Below, one piece after another: positions 23,140-33,442 of a stretch of DNA of 64,000 nt. The stretch is from Oxytricha trifallax (taxonomy: Eukaryota; Ciliophora; Spirotrichea; Sporadotrichida; Oxytrichidae), in assembly GCA_000711775.1 (NCBI GenBank), contig ARYC01003221.1, positions 1 through 64,000 on the forward strand. The letters are read 5' to 3'. Under the pieces are notes generated by a model, which saw nothing but the letters and a program-made list of their open reading frames with translations, did not search any database and had not been told where the DNA came from. The position numbers and the translations under genes were made by a program. The number at the start of each line of letters is the position of its first letter. The stretch's first letter is position 1.

Positions 23140-23330
23140 ATACTCCTAATGAAGTTTTGTTTCTCTAGGAGGTCCTCCAAATCAAGTTTGAACTTAATTT
23201 GGAGGTAAAGTTATTAAAAATTTTTAAATTTAATATGCTCCTAATTAAGTTTTAACCTTAAAATTTAACTCCTAATAAAGTTTGAACTTAATTTGGAGGA
23301 CCTCCTAAAATAATTAAACATTATTAGGAG
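23140..23330. repeat. Repeat-rich divergent promoter region inside the TBE
   Basis: Between the divergent 57-kDa and 22-kDa genes the motif AGTTTGAACTTAATTTGGAGG-like occurs twice in direct order (about 23183 and 23279), each next to GGAGG/CCTCC inverted pairs that could form hairpins. Its location suggests a regulatory or transposase-binding site, but this is inference. Confidence 0.45.
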
Positions 23331-23527
23331 CAATTTAATGGAGATAGATTGATAAAAATGGAAATCAATCTGTGAAACTTGGAGCAAGTTTTTCAATGCT
23401 TCTCCGTATATCTTTTCAAGGTTGACCTCCAGTAGGTCCTCCCTATTTAGTAGTAAGATTTTAATAAACTTAGAATGGATATCCATAATTTTAAATTTCA
23501 TTAACATTTCTAGAAAGAGGAAGCAAG

Positions 23528-24315
23528 ATGGAGTCTATGAATGATGCAATGAAGAGAATTTAATCTCAAGATTTAATAGGAAAATTTCGAAGTAAAGAGG
23601 ACCTTTATAGATATTTGGTATAGCAAGGTAAGTTCTTAAGAAAGATTAATAAATCCATTATAGTTGGATTGTTCTTGCCAACTTAGGAGGTAACTAAAAT
23701 CTCATTCTTAAAGCATTACTTAGTGAAGAGAAAAAAGCTTTTAAGTCTAATGAAATTAGGATGATAGAGATACCTAACTACCCTGAAATATCAGTACAAA
23801 CCTATATGACGATGCTATGAGTGATCCAGACGTAGCTATCTACCTTCCATCAAAGTTACAGCTCTCTAATAAGTTGCCAGAGAGAAACTTCTTCTTTGGT
23901 GTTCTTGCAACTCTGAAACCTGAGTACTTAAATGAAGTTATTTAAGAGCTCATAAGAAACGCTACAGCATCTCTCTTGAAGAAAAAGAGAAGCAAGGTAT
24001 TAAAATAAGTGATACCTGGCTGTAGGAACTTCAAAAGCATCCATTCATCTCAAGTAAGCTTAGTCTTCTAACTTTATAGAAAAACCTGGTACTGCTATAT
24101 ACTTGATGAAAGAGCGCAGCAAATTAAACAGAGAGAGAAAGTCTCAAGTAAAGCATGAATTGAGTAAGAGACTCTTCAAAGATTTCTAAAAGCCAGACGA
24201 GATAAACATAGATGCAGGAGCTGGCACTAAGAGAAGAAACATGGGCCCAAGCAAGCCTTAAGAGGAAGAAAAGAAAGAGAAGCCAAATCCCTTTACTGGC
24301 AAATTTAATATGTGA
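23528..24315 (+). CDS. TBE 22-kDa ORF, frame-broken
   Basis: Starts MESMNDAMKRI at ATG 23528 and ends KFNM at TGA 24313-24315, in the position of the known 22-kDa TBE gene. The stretch is 788 nt, not a multiple of three. The reading frame changes near 23755-23815 and again near 24100, so this copy probably cannot make the normal protein unless other copies supply it. The C-terminal part is Lys/Arg/Glu-rich (KRRNMGPSKPQEEEKKEKPN), suggesting nucleic-acid binding. It faces the transposase gene, separated by only 6 bp. Confidence 0.75.
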
Positions 24316-24321
24316 ACTTAT

Positions 24322-25371
24322 TCATTCGTTTAAATCTAAAACTTATTTATAAACACAAAATCTCCCTTCTCTTGCGCATACTTTAGCTTTCTCATCACTG
24401 ACTCTTTTAGCAGCACTCTTAATAAAATCTACTGTATCTATCTTTAAATCATGCATCAGATGGTAGAGCAGCAATTTCTTATAATGACCTTTCAATAACC
24501 CCCAATATAATTCAATTCCATTGAACTAAGGGCTGTAAGGAACATTAAATACAGGTGTTATATTTAGCCTTTCATATTCCTTCCTTGAGTCTTTAGTTTT
24601 ATGAACTGACAAGTTATCAACGAATAGAATAATCTCTTAGTCAGCGTACTTATCTCTGAGTTATTGCAAGAACTTAATATATTATTCAGTCTTTATAGAG
24701 CGAGGGTGAATAACATAAGTCTCGAGGCCACTATCTTCACTTATTCCACCAAGAATAGCATGAGTTTATACCTTAACATTTTAGTCATAAACTTCTATAT
24801 TACTATACCTCTTGTACCAAGACCTTGATATAAAGGTATTGAATGTAAATACAGCTTCATCAGCGTGTATGAACTTTATATTATGCTCTTAAGACCTCTG
24901 CATTTAATCGAATATATAATTTAAATTAGTCTTATAAAATGGAACATTAAAGTCAATCACTCTCTTAATGCGATTGACTGTCTTGTAAGATATTCCGTTC
25001 TTTTTATATATGTTAGCTATCGATTAAGCAGATATGTGAAGCTCAGGAAATTGGCGATGAAACATCACAGCCCTCTAGGCTAGAGAGAAATGAGCCCAGT
25101 ATTTAAGAGTCTTATCATTAATTAGATAATCGATATGATGCTGCTAAAATTTTAGAGGTCTTTTAGGCTTAGAATTAAGCTGCTGTCTCTTTAAATTCAA
25201 TGCTAAAAGACAATGAGACCTCACAGTTGCAGGAGATTTATGGAGCAGTCTTGCAATAGATGTATAATTCAGAACAGGCTAGAGTTATTCACTATATTCA
25301 TCACATCCATAACGCAACTTAAACAATAAATCTATATACTCACTGTCATAAACTGACCCCAAACCTCGCAT
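24322..25371 (-). CDS. TBE 42-kDa transposase (Tc1/mariner, DDE)
   Basis: An intact 349-codon frame, ATG at 25369-25371 to TGA at 24322-24324. An HTH-like N-terminus (LNYTSIARLLHKSPATVRSH) precedes the catalytic core: FIHADEAVFTFNTF (first Asp), EIILFVDNLSVHKT (second Asp), and FNVPYSPQFNGIELYWGLLK (Glu in NGIE). All three catalytic residues are present and no TGA interrupts the frame, so the copy looks capable of coding for active enzyme. The start codon lies just inside the terminal inverted repeat, so the repeat probably carries the promoter. Confidence 0.92.
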
Positions 25372-25509
25372 ATACTCACTTAAAATACTAATATTTAAAC
25401 ATTAAACCCCTACATAAACCCTATTAAAACCCTAATAAAGTATGCACTAATAGTCTACTTTTATCAATCAAAAACTCAATCAAACTACTGAAAGGGTTTT
25501 GGGGTTTTG
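25372..25509 (-). repeat. TBE right terminal inverted repeat
   Basis: Ends GGGTTTTGGGGTTTTG; the right flank starts ATT, duplicating the left target site. Confidence 0.9.
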
Positions 25510-25874
25510 ATTGTTCAATGATTGCTTATCTTATTAATCTTTCTCTTTTTATATAAATTTTCTACTACTCTACCTACTATTAGCTTAAAATGGTCTTGAA
25601 GGAATTTTGGATATTTTATTTTGATCTTATTTGGAGGAAGATGGAGAGCTTATTCTCTTTTAAGGGAAAATACCTGCTTAAGATAGTTTCATATTTTTTA
25701 TTTCTTTTAATAGTAGTTGATAATATTTTAATATTTAAATTACTTCTAATTTTTATTTCTAATAAATGATTACCAATTTGATATTAGTTTATGAAATTTC
25801 ATTACAAATCATCTACCATATTTAGTAAGTACTTATAAGTTTTGTGAAATAATTTATTCAATTAGTCTATAATA

Positions 25875-28619
25875 ATGAAAGCAGTTGACTCTTAAGAAAT
25901 TACTAAACATCCTGAAATTTAAGTAGCAAGGCAAAAAACTAAATTAATTTGGAAAAGTCTAGAAACTTTTAAGAATCATTTTTATAATTAAATTTTACTT
26001 ATAAATATCTATCTGGCAATATATTTGTAAAATTAAATATATGATTATAATTATTTTAAATATTACCATTAAAACTATCTATAATTCTTAAGATAAAACA
26101 TAAAGAGAGCAAATCATCTAAGACATAGAGATTGGAAATTTAAATAGTGATAAAAGACTGAGAGATTAATTTAAATTTAGAAGGTTCAACCCACTTAAAA
26201 ATTAACAATCTAAAAATAATCAATAAAATGTTAATAATAGAGAAAACTATAGTGATAGTGATTAATACAGAGAATAGTATCAAGAATATAGTAGTATGGG
26301 GAATAATAATAATAATAGTACTTAAAATGTTATAAAAGATAATTTACAATAAAAGTGAAGTCAAAATATAGATAGAAATGGATAGAATAATTCTTAAATA
26401 AGATCTTATAAAGATATTAGAGAAATCAAACTAAAGGAAAGAAAGGGATATAGCTAATGTTGAATGAATTCGAGAAAATATTATTGATATGTTTAATTTA
26501 ATAATAATCATAATTTTTACATTTTTAGGCTATGATAATTGAAATTTGTTTGTTTTTATTATTTTGCAGTCGTATTTCATCAAATGAGTTATTCTTAAAA
26601 AATTGATGAAATTCTTTTTTATTTCTCTATAAATCTAATTAATTTCGATATATATCTAGGTAACTTTTTGATAAATAAAAAAGCCATTAATAGTTAATTT
26701 AAGCTTATTTCAATGTCAAATTAAACTTAGTTATGATTTACATTTTTAAAAAAATATAATTGCGCTAATATCATTATTATATATTCACTTTATTTTGATT
26801 TCATCAAAATTATTTATATTGGTCAATAATCCAAATCAAGATAGAATCATTTCTTGAGTTCATATCAAGATTAGAACATTCCAAATTAATTAAATAATCA
26901 TAATAATTTTTCTGAGAAAATTAAAAATCAAAGATCACAGAGAGACTTCAAAATTAAAATTGGAATGCCTACTTCATAAAATAATTTGAAATAAAAGAAA
27001 GATAAGAATTCTAGTTTATATTAAGAGATAATGGGGTAAAGTTAATATCAAAATCTGGTGAACTTTGATGCTTTTCAGTAAATTCCTTTGTAACAAGCAT
27101 CATAAGAATAAAATAAAGATTTAGTTTTGGATTAACTAAATAAAGTTAATCAGAAATTTATGCCTGAAAATTTCTCATCAAATCATCAAGCCTCTTAAAA
27201 TTAAATTAATCAGAAATTTTCTCAATAATTTAAACCTTAACAATTGAGTAATTAGTTAAAAAGTTAATATTAAAAAGGTTTTAGCAATTAAATCTAACAA
27301 GATGTTTTGAAGAAAAATCCAGTTCAAAGTCAAAGTTATTTGACACATTTAAATACTCAAAACTAATCGCTCTAAAATAATTCAAATATGGTTTATCCTG
27401 AAAATACTACGCAAGTTGTCTAAAATTAAATTAATCTATCTCAAATCATAATTAATTAGCTAATCTTTACAATAAAGCTATTGAACCAGTATAGTAGCAA
27501 AATTAGCAATTTTACCCTTCATAATAACAATTTTCTTCTCAAAATCATTACGATTAAGTTCAATCAAGAGATAATAAACTTATAAATAATGATTAAATTC
27601 AAACCTTTAATCAACCCTAAATTTCCTAACATCCCTAGGGTCAATACTAGCAGGATTTGTAAAGCTACTAGGGCACAAATAGTTTCAAGCATTTGAACGA
27701 AATCAATATGTTTAATCAAGAAGGATTATTAGAGAGCAAAAGAGCTACTCATATATAAGATAATTTTCAATAAAATAATCAGAATGGAGTTAATTCTGTA
27801 TTGAATGACGTTTTAAGTCAAAATAATATGATAGAAACTCTAAACAACAAATAAAATTACAAAATTTAAAACATGAGCACAGCAGAGTTTAAATCTGAAT
27901 ATAAAGTAAATGAGAAAATCTAAAATTTAGCTATAGAAAATGTGAATAATCCAAGTTTATAATTACAAGAAAACTTAGAAATCTAAAGACAAGTTGATTA
28001 CTTAATGGAAATTGATAAACCAGCAGATTCTTTTGTCTCATTAGTCTAAGATTTTGATAATCAGATTGTTACAAATAACTAATCCCCAATTCATATTGTT
28101 AACCAAAGCCCCAGTCCAATCAAAGTGTTTGATTAATTAAATCATTAATAAAATCAACAAATATAATATAAAGAGACTAACAATTTATATGAATAAAAAA
28201 CACAACAGCTTCCTTAAATAATGGCTTATGATCAAAGAAAAAACTAAGACTATGCATAAAATGTTGTAAATGGAGATAAACAATAGATTTAACATTAAAA
28301 TAATATAATTTTGTAGTAGTAACACATTGGAAGTTAATAAACAAGTTCTAGTTAATAGAACAAACAAGGATAAAATCAAATTTAGTAAAATAATACAGTA
28401 TAAAAAGATGAGGAAGATTTTAGAATTGAAGAAATATAAGTCTATAATAAAAGTTATGATAATAATCATAATCAATAAAAAACTGAGATAATGGATTAGA
28501 GAATGATAAGATAAACTTATAGGGGTAAGATTAAAAAGGGAAATACTTAAGAAAATTTCACATAAAATATATTGATTGAGTGTCCCTACATATTTTACAA
28601 TTTATCGTTTTAATTATGA
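25875..28619 (+). CDS. Very long Gln/Asn-rich (prion-like) protein
   Basis: Begins MKAVDSQEITKHPEIQVARQ (ATG 25875) and ends CPYIFYNLSFQL at TGA 28617-28619. Between them lie hundreds of codons of Q, N and S with dozens of TAA/TAG Gln codons. Example segments are QSKNNQQNVNNRENYSDSDQ, QLSNQLKSQYQKGFSNQIQQ and QKTQQLPQIMAYDQRKN. The stretch 26460-26880 is plainer AT-rich sequence and looks like an IES that happens to be open. A frame change occurs near 27420-27450. No folded domain is recognised. Such Q/N-rich proteins may form condensates or scaffolds (general knowledge). It lies between the TBE and the SPIRAL2-like C-terminal domain and could be its linker. Confidence 0.55.
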
Positions 28620-29084
28620 TTTATACTATGCTAATTTTATCATAATAAAGCAAAACAATTTTATAAAATTATATTAAAAATATAGGGGCTTTTATTTCTT
28701 TAATTTGGTTCAATATTTTTATTAATACTCCAAAAACTTAGAAAATAAAAAATAGCTTAAACAGAACAAATCAATCAAGCGAAAAATCAACGATCATAAA
28801 TATATCTCTATTCTGAACACAAAAATCCTTAATTTTATATTAATTATTTATGTTTGATTTTTTTATAAATAAATATCCTATTTTGCAACAACACTAAATG
28901 AGGGTAAATATCTACAGCAAATTAACTTTTAAGCCAATCGTTCTTAATATTTAAATTAAAAATTTAACAATAATTAAGGAAATTATCCACAACACTATGA
29001 GAATTATTGTTTTGTTCTATAAATCTTTATAATTATTTTTTAAGCTTAATGATCTTATTTTTTTCATTGTAATATCAAGCATCG
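28620..29084. other. No gene seen: AT-rich spacer
   Basis: AT-rich, no coding-quality frame on either strand. Confidence 0.45.
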
Positions 29085-30003
29085 CAACTTACTCCAAAAC
29101 AGATAACAAATTCAAGACAAAATACAAACTAAAATTATTTAGATCACCAGTCTTCTCAATATAATAATACCCCAAACCCTATTAAACCTCAAAACCCCTT
29201 TATCTAATCTTAACTTATAACTCAATTGCTCTAAATGAACAGTTAAATGAATCAAGCGTTTGACAATTTATCGCGAAAAGTGCAAAAAATAAAAGAAAAA
29301 ATTGATATCACACAAAGTCAATTGAGTTATGTGTAAGATAGATCTCGAGTAACCAGCTTGAATTAAACTTCCCTAGATTAATCTAAAAATCACTATACTC
29401 ATAATAATAGCTTAGGGTAAAATTATTTAAACAATTAGATTTTTTAACAAGGCACTTAAAATGGAAAATTAGAATAAAAGCATCAACAAAATTTGAACAT
29501 AAAAATCGATCAGTATAATCCAAAGATTGATAGAATGTCAATAAAATGGCAAGATTTATTGAAATTAAAAAAAACTAAAAACTTTGATTTAGCTTATTAG
29601 ATTTGTCTTTCTGAGTTAGATGATATCTATTTATTGAGACTTTTAGCACAAACCGGCCCAATTGTTGGGAAATTTTAGGATCACAACATTACTTCTCAAG
29701 TATTGCAAAGAATTAATAAAATTAATAGGTCTGGTGCATTTTAAGCAATAAACATTGATCTAATAGAGGATTTCCTCATTGACTCTAATTAAAAGTATTC
29801 TCAAATGACTAATCAAGATATTACTATTTAAAATACTTTCTTATTTTTATTAATTAATACTTAAATTCTTAGATATTAACGAACAGGCTGATTATTTATA
29901 TCAAATAATGTAAAATAAAGCTTTAAATGACAAAATTAGAAGAAGAGCTTAGAAAATTTATGAACAGATTATTTAACAAACTAGAAGTTACTAAAACTTA
30001 TGA
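29085..30003 (+). CDS. SPIRAL2/TORTIFOLIA-like C-terminal domain protein segment
   Basis: A Gln-rich N-terminal part, then VQKIKEKIDITQSQLSYVQD (coiled coil), then WQDLLKLKKTKNFDLAYQIC followed by DDIYLLRLLAQTGPIVGKFQ and ITSQVLQRINKINRSGAF. The D-D-x-Y-L-L-R-L-x-x-x-T-G-P pattern is the C-terminal signature of plant SPIRAL2/TORTIFOLIA1 microtubule proteins (family knowledge, recalled by motif). After the IES at 29816-29870 the helix NEQADYLYQIMQNKALNDK continues to TGA at 30001-30003. A matching N-terminal HEAT region is at 20270-21190 on the opposite strand. Confidence 0.55.
29816..29870 (+). other. IES with 8-bp pointer AGATATTA
   Basis: AGATATTA at 29816-29823 and 29871-29878. Removal joins SQMTNQDI to NEQADYLYQIMQNK in frame, whereas the unspliced frame runs into a TGA at 29888. 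Confidence 0.85.
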
Positions 30004-30095
30004 AGAACGCATACTTAATTCAGATAAAGATCTAATCTTCAAACTTTATATTGGCTAATATTATTGATAAAATAAATAATAAATCAATAACCAAA

Positions 30096-31570
30096 ATGAA
30101 TTAGAAATCTGATTCACCCGATTAATTTCAGGAAGAAGAGCGAAGTGCCTTTGACGACGATGCTAACAAGCCAAAGTTGAGCTCTGCCTAATAGTAACTG
30201 CAGTAATATAGATAAATGATGTAGTAGCGTCTAAATAAGCAACATAATCATAACGATTTAGAGAAATAAAAAATAAATTAATTTATATATTATGCATTTG
30301 AGGTATTAAAAATTGAGAAAATTAAAATTACTTTATATCAATATCAAGCTATAATTTTTTTTAAAAAAAATTAAAATTGAATTAAGCTGCAGGAGATGAA
30401 CAATAAGATAGGTTCTTGAACAATAATCAAAACTATAATAATAGCATAGTTTAATTGAATAAGAAAAAGTTAAATTAATAAATTTTCAAATATTTTAAAG
30501 AAAGTAAAGGTTAACTTTGCCAACACTTAATTAATATTCTACCTTTTCAATATAAAAAGTAATAAGATTTATCTTAAATATAACTACAGTACCAATTAAA
30601 TCGCTTAATAAATTGAAAATACACAAAGAGATTCAATATTTTTATTTTTAAAGCCAAAATTTAGAATGGACAATTTTTTTCATAAATGAATTTCATTAAG
30701 TCCCTCATTTCCAAAGTTGTACCTAAGAACTGATTTTGTTTGTAATTGAATAAATTTAATCAGACTTATTATCCCAATTAATTGTACTTGAACAATAATA
30801 TAAATACGACAAGTACACCATATGCTAATTCGTCAAAATTTAACATGACAAGCAGTGAATAAAACCAGCAATTTAACCAAGCCTCAGCTTGGAAAGCTAA
30901 TAACGATTTAAAAAACACAAATAATAAAAATTACAAAGAAGAAGTTAATACCCAAGGAAGCTAGATTAAGAATTCAAACCATGACTACAACCCATATTTG
31001 CACACTCATAGCCTAGGGAAGAATTAGCAGTAAAATAATATTAATAATTTTATCTATGACCCCAACATGCCAGCACCAATAGCCGCCCTCTTGCACCCTG
31101 ATCATATCAAAGTAAAAATCCCTGTAAAAAAATTATATGATTTCACTAAGAGAAGCTAAAATATGCAGCTTGTCAACGAGGGGGTTTTCGACTAGTTTGA
31201 TTATACGGAGAGGTGCGATATTAAAATTGAAGAGGGGGATTTACAGAAACTTGAAATAGCTTATTCAAAATACACAGAGAGCGATTAATGGCTCTTCAGG
31301 AAGCAGCAATCACAATGAAAATAGGCAACATATAGTGGACGAAGAAGGGAACGTAATCAGGCCTTTTGATAATCAGCAAGTTGACTAACTTATAGGTGAA
31401 GATGGCTACCAGCCACTCTTAAATAATCCTGGGAAGTAATTAAAATTTGTTAATGTATGATTTAGTGTAACGCAGGGAGCTTCCAGAGAGGAAATATTTA
31501 AGGGGCATGATTAGACAGACTCGGTAAGGTCGCTATGGCATTCTCTGCATGAAAGATCTAGACAAATAAT
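30096..31570 (+). CDS. Gln/Asn-rich protein with a conserved-looking C-terminal half
   Basis: ATG at 30096 gives NQKSDSPDQFQEEERSAFDD. An IES (30276-30379) follows, then AAGDEQQDRFLNNNQNYN. The later part from about 30830 reads NPYLHTHSLGKNQQQNNINN, PAPIAALLHPDHIKVKIPVK, VNEGVFDQFDYTERCDIKIE and HIVDEEGNVIRPFDNQQVDQ, which looks like a folded region rather than low complexity. The frame shifts near 31275. The 3' end is approximate. No known family is recognised. Confidence 0.5.
30276..30379 (+). other. Probable IES with 6-bp pointer AATTAA
   Basis: AATTAA at 30276-30281 and 30380-30385. Removal joins LEKQKIN to QAAGDEQQDRFL in frame and deletes 104 bp of AT-rich sequence with a TGA. Confidence 0.65.
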
Positions 31571-31983
31571 TCATTTTCTTGTTCAGTCTCACTCTACTAC
31601 TCTCTATTTTTATCCTTATTTTTGCATTAGTTTGATGAAATTTTATAAAAACTAAGCTTTGTAATTACTAATGTGCATATCAATAATAGTAGTTTAGTTT
31701 TTATATCGAATTTAAGTTATTAATAATTTAATTGCAACAATTAAAAAATTAAAATTAACAATCTTGATTACTATTATTATTTTAAGCTGTACGGAATTAA
31801 TTCTGGGGCTTAAGCCAGCAAAAATCTTGATAATTTTAGGATATTCCTCTCCAAAAACAAAGCTATTTTATAATATTATCCCATTTTATATAATTTAAGT
31901 CTAATATTCCCTCATAGGCACAGATGCTTTTCTATAAATTTCTTATAGTACTTAAAGGTTTTAGAGGGTAGAATAAACAGTGC
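31571..31983. other. No gene seen: spacer upstream of tRNA-Cys
   Basis: AT-rich spacer without coding signs. Confidence 0.5.
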
Positions 31984-32055
31984 GGGCTATTAGCTCAGTG
32001 GTAGTGCAACCGACTGCAGATCGGTAGGTTGCTGGTTCAATTCCGGCATGGCCCT
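31984..32055 (+). tRNA. tRNA-Cys (GCA)
   Basis: A 72-nt cloverleaf. The acceptor stem GGGCTAT pairs with ATGGCCC. The D arm is in TAGCTCAGTGGTAG (box A). The anticodon loop CTGCAGA reads GCA. The T arm is GGTTCAATTCC (box B). The discriminator is T and no CCA is encoded. A T-rich stretch follows within 10 nt (Pol III terminator). No intron. Confidence 0.95.
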
Positions 32056-32699
32056 CTAATTTTTATACTTTATCATAAATCTTCAGTAAACTTTTAATTA
32101 ATTTACCTGAATCCTAATAAAATATATATAACTCACTTTTAATCAAAGATATTGTTTACTCAAATTATCAACAAATTACTCTTCAGAATCTATTATAATA
32201 ATTAGTTCTGAATAAGATATTAATAATAATTGAACACATGCTTATATTTTAATTTAGATATTTTTATAATAATAATTAATAAATTATAAACTTTACAGAA
32301 ACGAGACAATTAAACCTTAAAATTAATGCACTATTGTATTATTAAGGATTTTTTAATAAGCGTGAAAGCGAATCTTTTATAATGAAAGAAACAATTCTCC
32401 CTAGTAAACTTTTTTTATTTTTTGTAAAACCAAAATTTGATGGTTTGTACTATAAGGCAATTCTAAGAGGTCATATTGTGAAAATCTTAAATTAATCATT
32501 TATTTTAAATTTACTAAAAAATACTCTAAATTTAATAACGAAATTTTTAACATTTATAATTTTTGCGATTTCAGTAAAATGGGACGCTTAAAATAAAGTA
32601 AAATTCTACATAAAAAAACATTAAATAAAAAAATAGAAATTTAGATTTTAGTTCTTTAATGGTAATTGACTTTACAAATACTAAAAATTATTAGTATTA
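32056..32699. other. No gene seen: AT-rich spacer
   Basis: AT-rich sequence between tRNA-Cys and the TauE-like gene. Nothing supported. Confidence 0.5.
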
Positions 32700-32976
32700 A
32701 TGATGATGTTCATTTTAGTATTGAACTAAGTTATTGATGATCCAGAGAACAATAATACTTTCGATGACGATATTGACAATTCAGTTAAGACTTGTGACTA
32801 AGATTAAGAATGTGCTTCCTATCAAATTTGTGATAGTGACTCTCATATTTGCATACACAAAGGCATTTTTCCAGTAAAAGGAGTAGAAATAGGAGGTTTA
32901 ATTACGATATCAACTTTAATGACTTTATGTACAGTAGCGGGTATATGGGTTGGAGGTGACTTAGTGCCCTTACAAT
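32700..32976 (+). CDS. First segment of a TauE/SafE-like membrane transporter, interrupted by a transposable element
   Basis: Starts at ATG 32700 (MMMFILVL, signal-like). A Cys-containing lumenal segment follows (KTCDQDQECASYQICDSDSH), then ICIHKGIFPVKGVEIGG and a first helix ending CTVAGIWVGGDLVPLQ. The order C...C...HK-x-FP then a helix with G-I-x-x-G-G-x-x-x-P is the N-terminus of the ciliate/eukaryotic sulfite exporter TauE/SafE family. The reading frame ends where the 415-bp element at 32977-33391 begins. The remaining helices were not found nearby, so the rest of the gene may lie elsewhere or be lost. TauE/SafE proteins move anions such as sulfite or sulfonates; the substrate here is unknown. 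Confidence 0.65.
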
Positions 32977-33391
32977 TGTAGGAATACATTCGATTTGGGA
33001 AAATGAATTAAAATTAAAATTAATTAATTATTAATTACCTTCAGTTATGTTTTTGGAAAATGTCTCCAAACCATGACAATATTATACTCTCTGGATAGCG
33101 CATTAAAAATGAGACGGTGGTTGTTATTGCTATAATGAAATTTATCTCATCGCCTAAGCGAGAAAAACCCATTATAATATTTTTGGGAGTTAGCTCAAAA
33201 TCAAAATATCTCGCTTCCTTGGATGATATGGGAATAATGCCAATAGTAATGTCCAGCTTAAATTGAGGGATCTACCGTAGAATCCATTTATTTTTGAATT
33301 TTGAGTCACTTTGGATTTGATAACTGCCATGATTTTAATATTTAATTAATTTAATTTTAATTCATTTTCCCAAATCGAATGTATTCCTACA
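32977..33391 (-). mobile_element. 415-bp terminal-inverted-repeat element, copy 1 (MITE-like)
   Basis: Bounded by inverted repeats of about 40 bp starting TGTAGGAATACATTCGATTT. The flanks are AT on each side, fitting a 2-bp AT/TA target duplication. The second copy is at 59110-59523 in inverted relative orientation and very similar throughout. Inside, a frame free of TGA reads IPQFKLDITIGIIPISSKEA, then FELTPKNIIMGFSRLGDEIN and FLMRYPESIILSWFGDIF. No transposase motif is seen, so it is probably non-autonomous. Confidence 0.85.
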
Positions 33392-33442
33392 ATATGAGTT
33401 TCAATGAATAGTAAAGATGAATTAAATTAAGCGATTGCGTAT

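Larger units (their letters stand above)
21353..25509. mobile_element. Complete telomere-bearing element (TBE, Tc1/mariner superfamily), 4157 bp
   Basis: Both ends start with CAAAACCCCAAAACCC, i.e. the C4A4 telomere-like ends that define TBE elements of Oxytricha. The inverted terminal repeats are about 138 bp with one visible mismatch (21353-21490 and 25372-25509). The target duplication is ATT on both sides, fitting the known ANT preference. Three genes are present in the known TBE order: zinc-finger kinase (57-kDa type), 22-kDa ORF, and 42-kDa transposase. Two of the three are open from start to stop; the 22-kDa gene has frame breaks. The near-identical ends and intact frames suggest a recent insertion. 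TBE transposases are known to take part in genome rearrangement in Oxytricha (established knowledge). Confidence 0.95.

Noticed and set aside
23265-23507. Minus-strand frame of 80 codons in the TBE
   Set aside because: Lies in the divergent control region and is not part of the known TBE gene set; likely chance.
21353-25509. C4A4 ends as true telomeres
   Set aside because: They are only two repeats, are flanked by ordinary sequence with an ATT duplication, and belong to a TBE transposon.
28185-28475. Minus-strand hydrophobic frame
   Set aside because: Shadow of the Q/N-rich plus-strand gene, whose CAA, AAT and TAA codons become Leu and Ile codons on the other strand.
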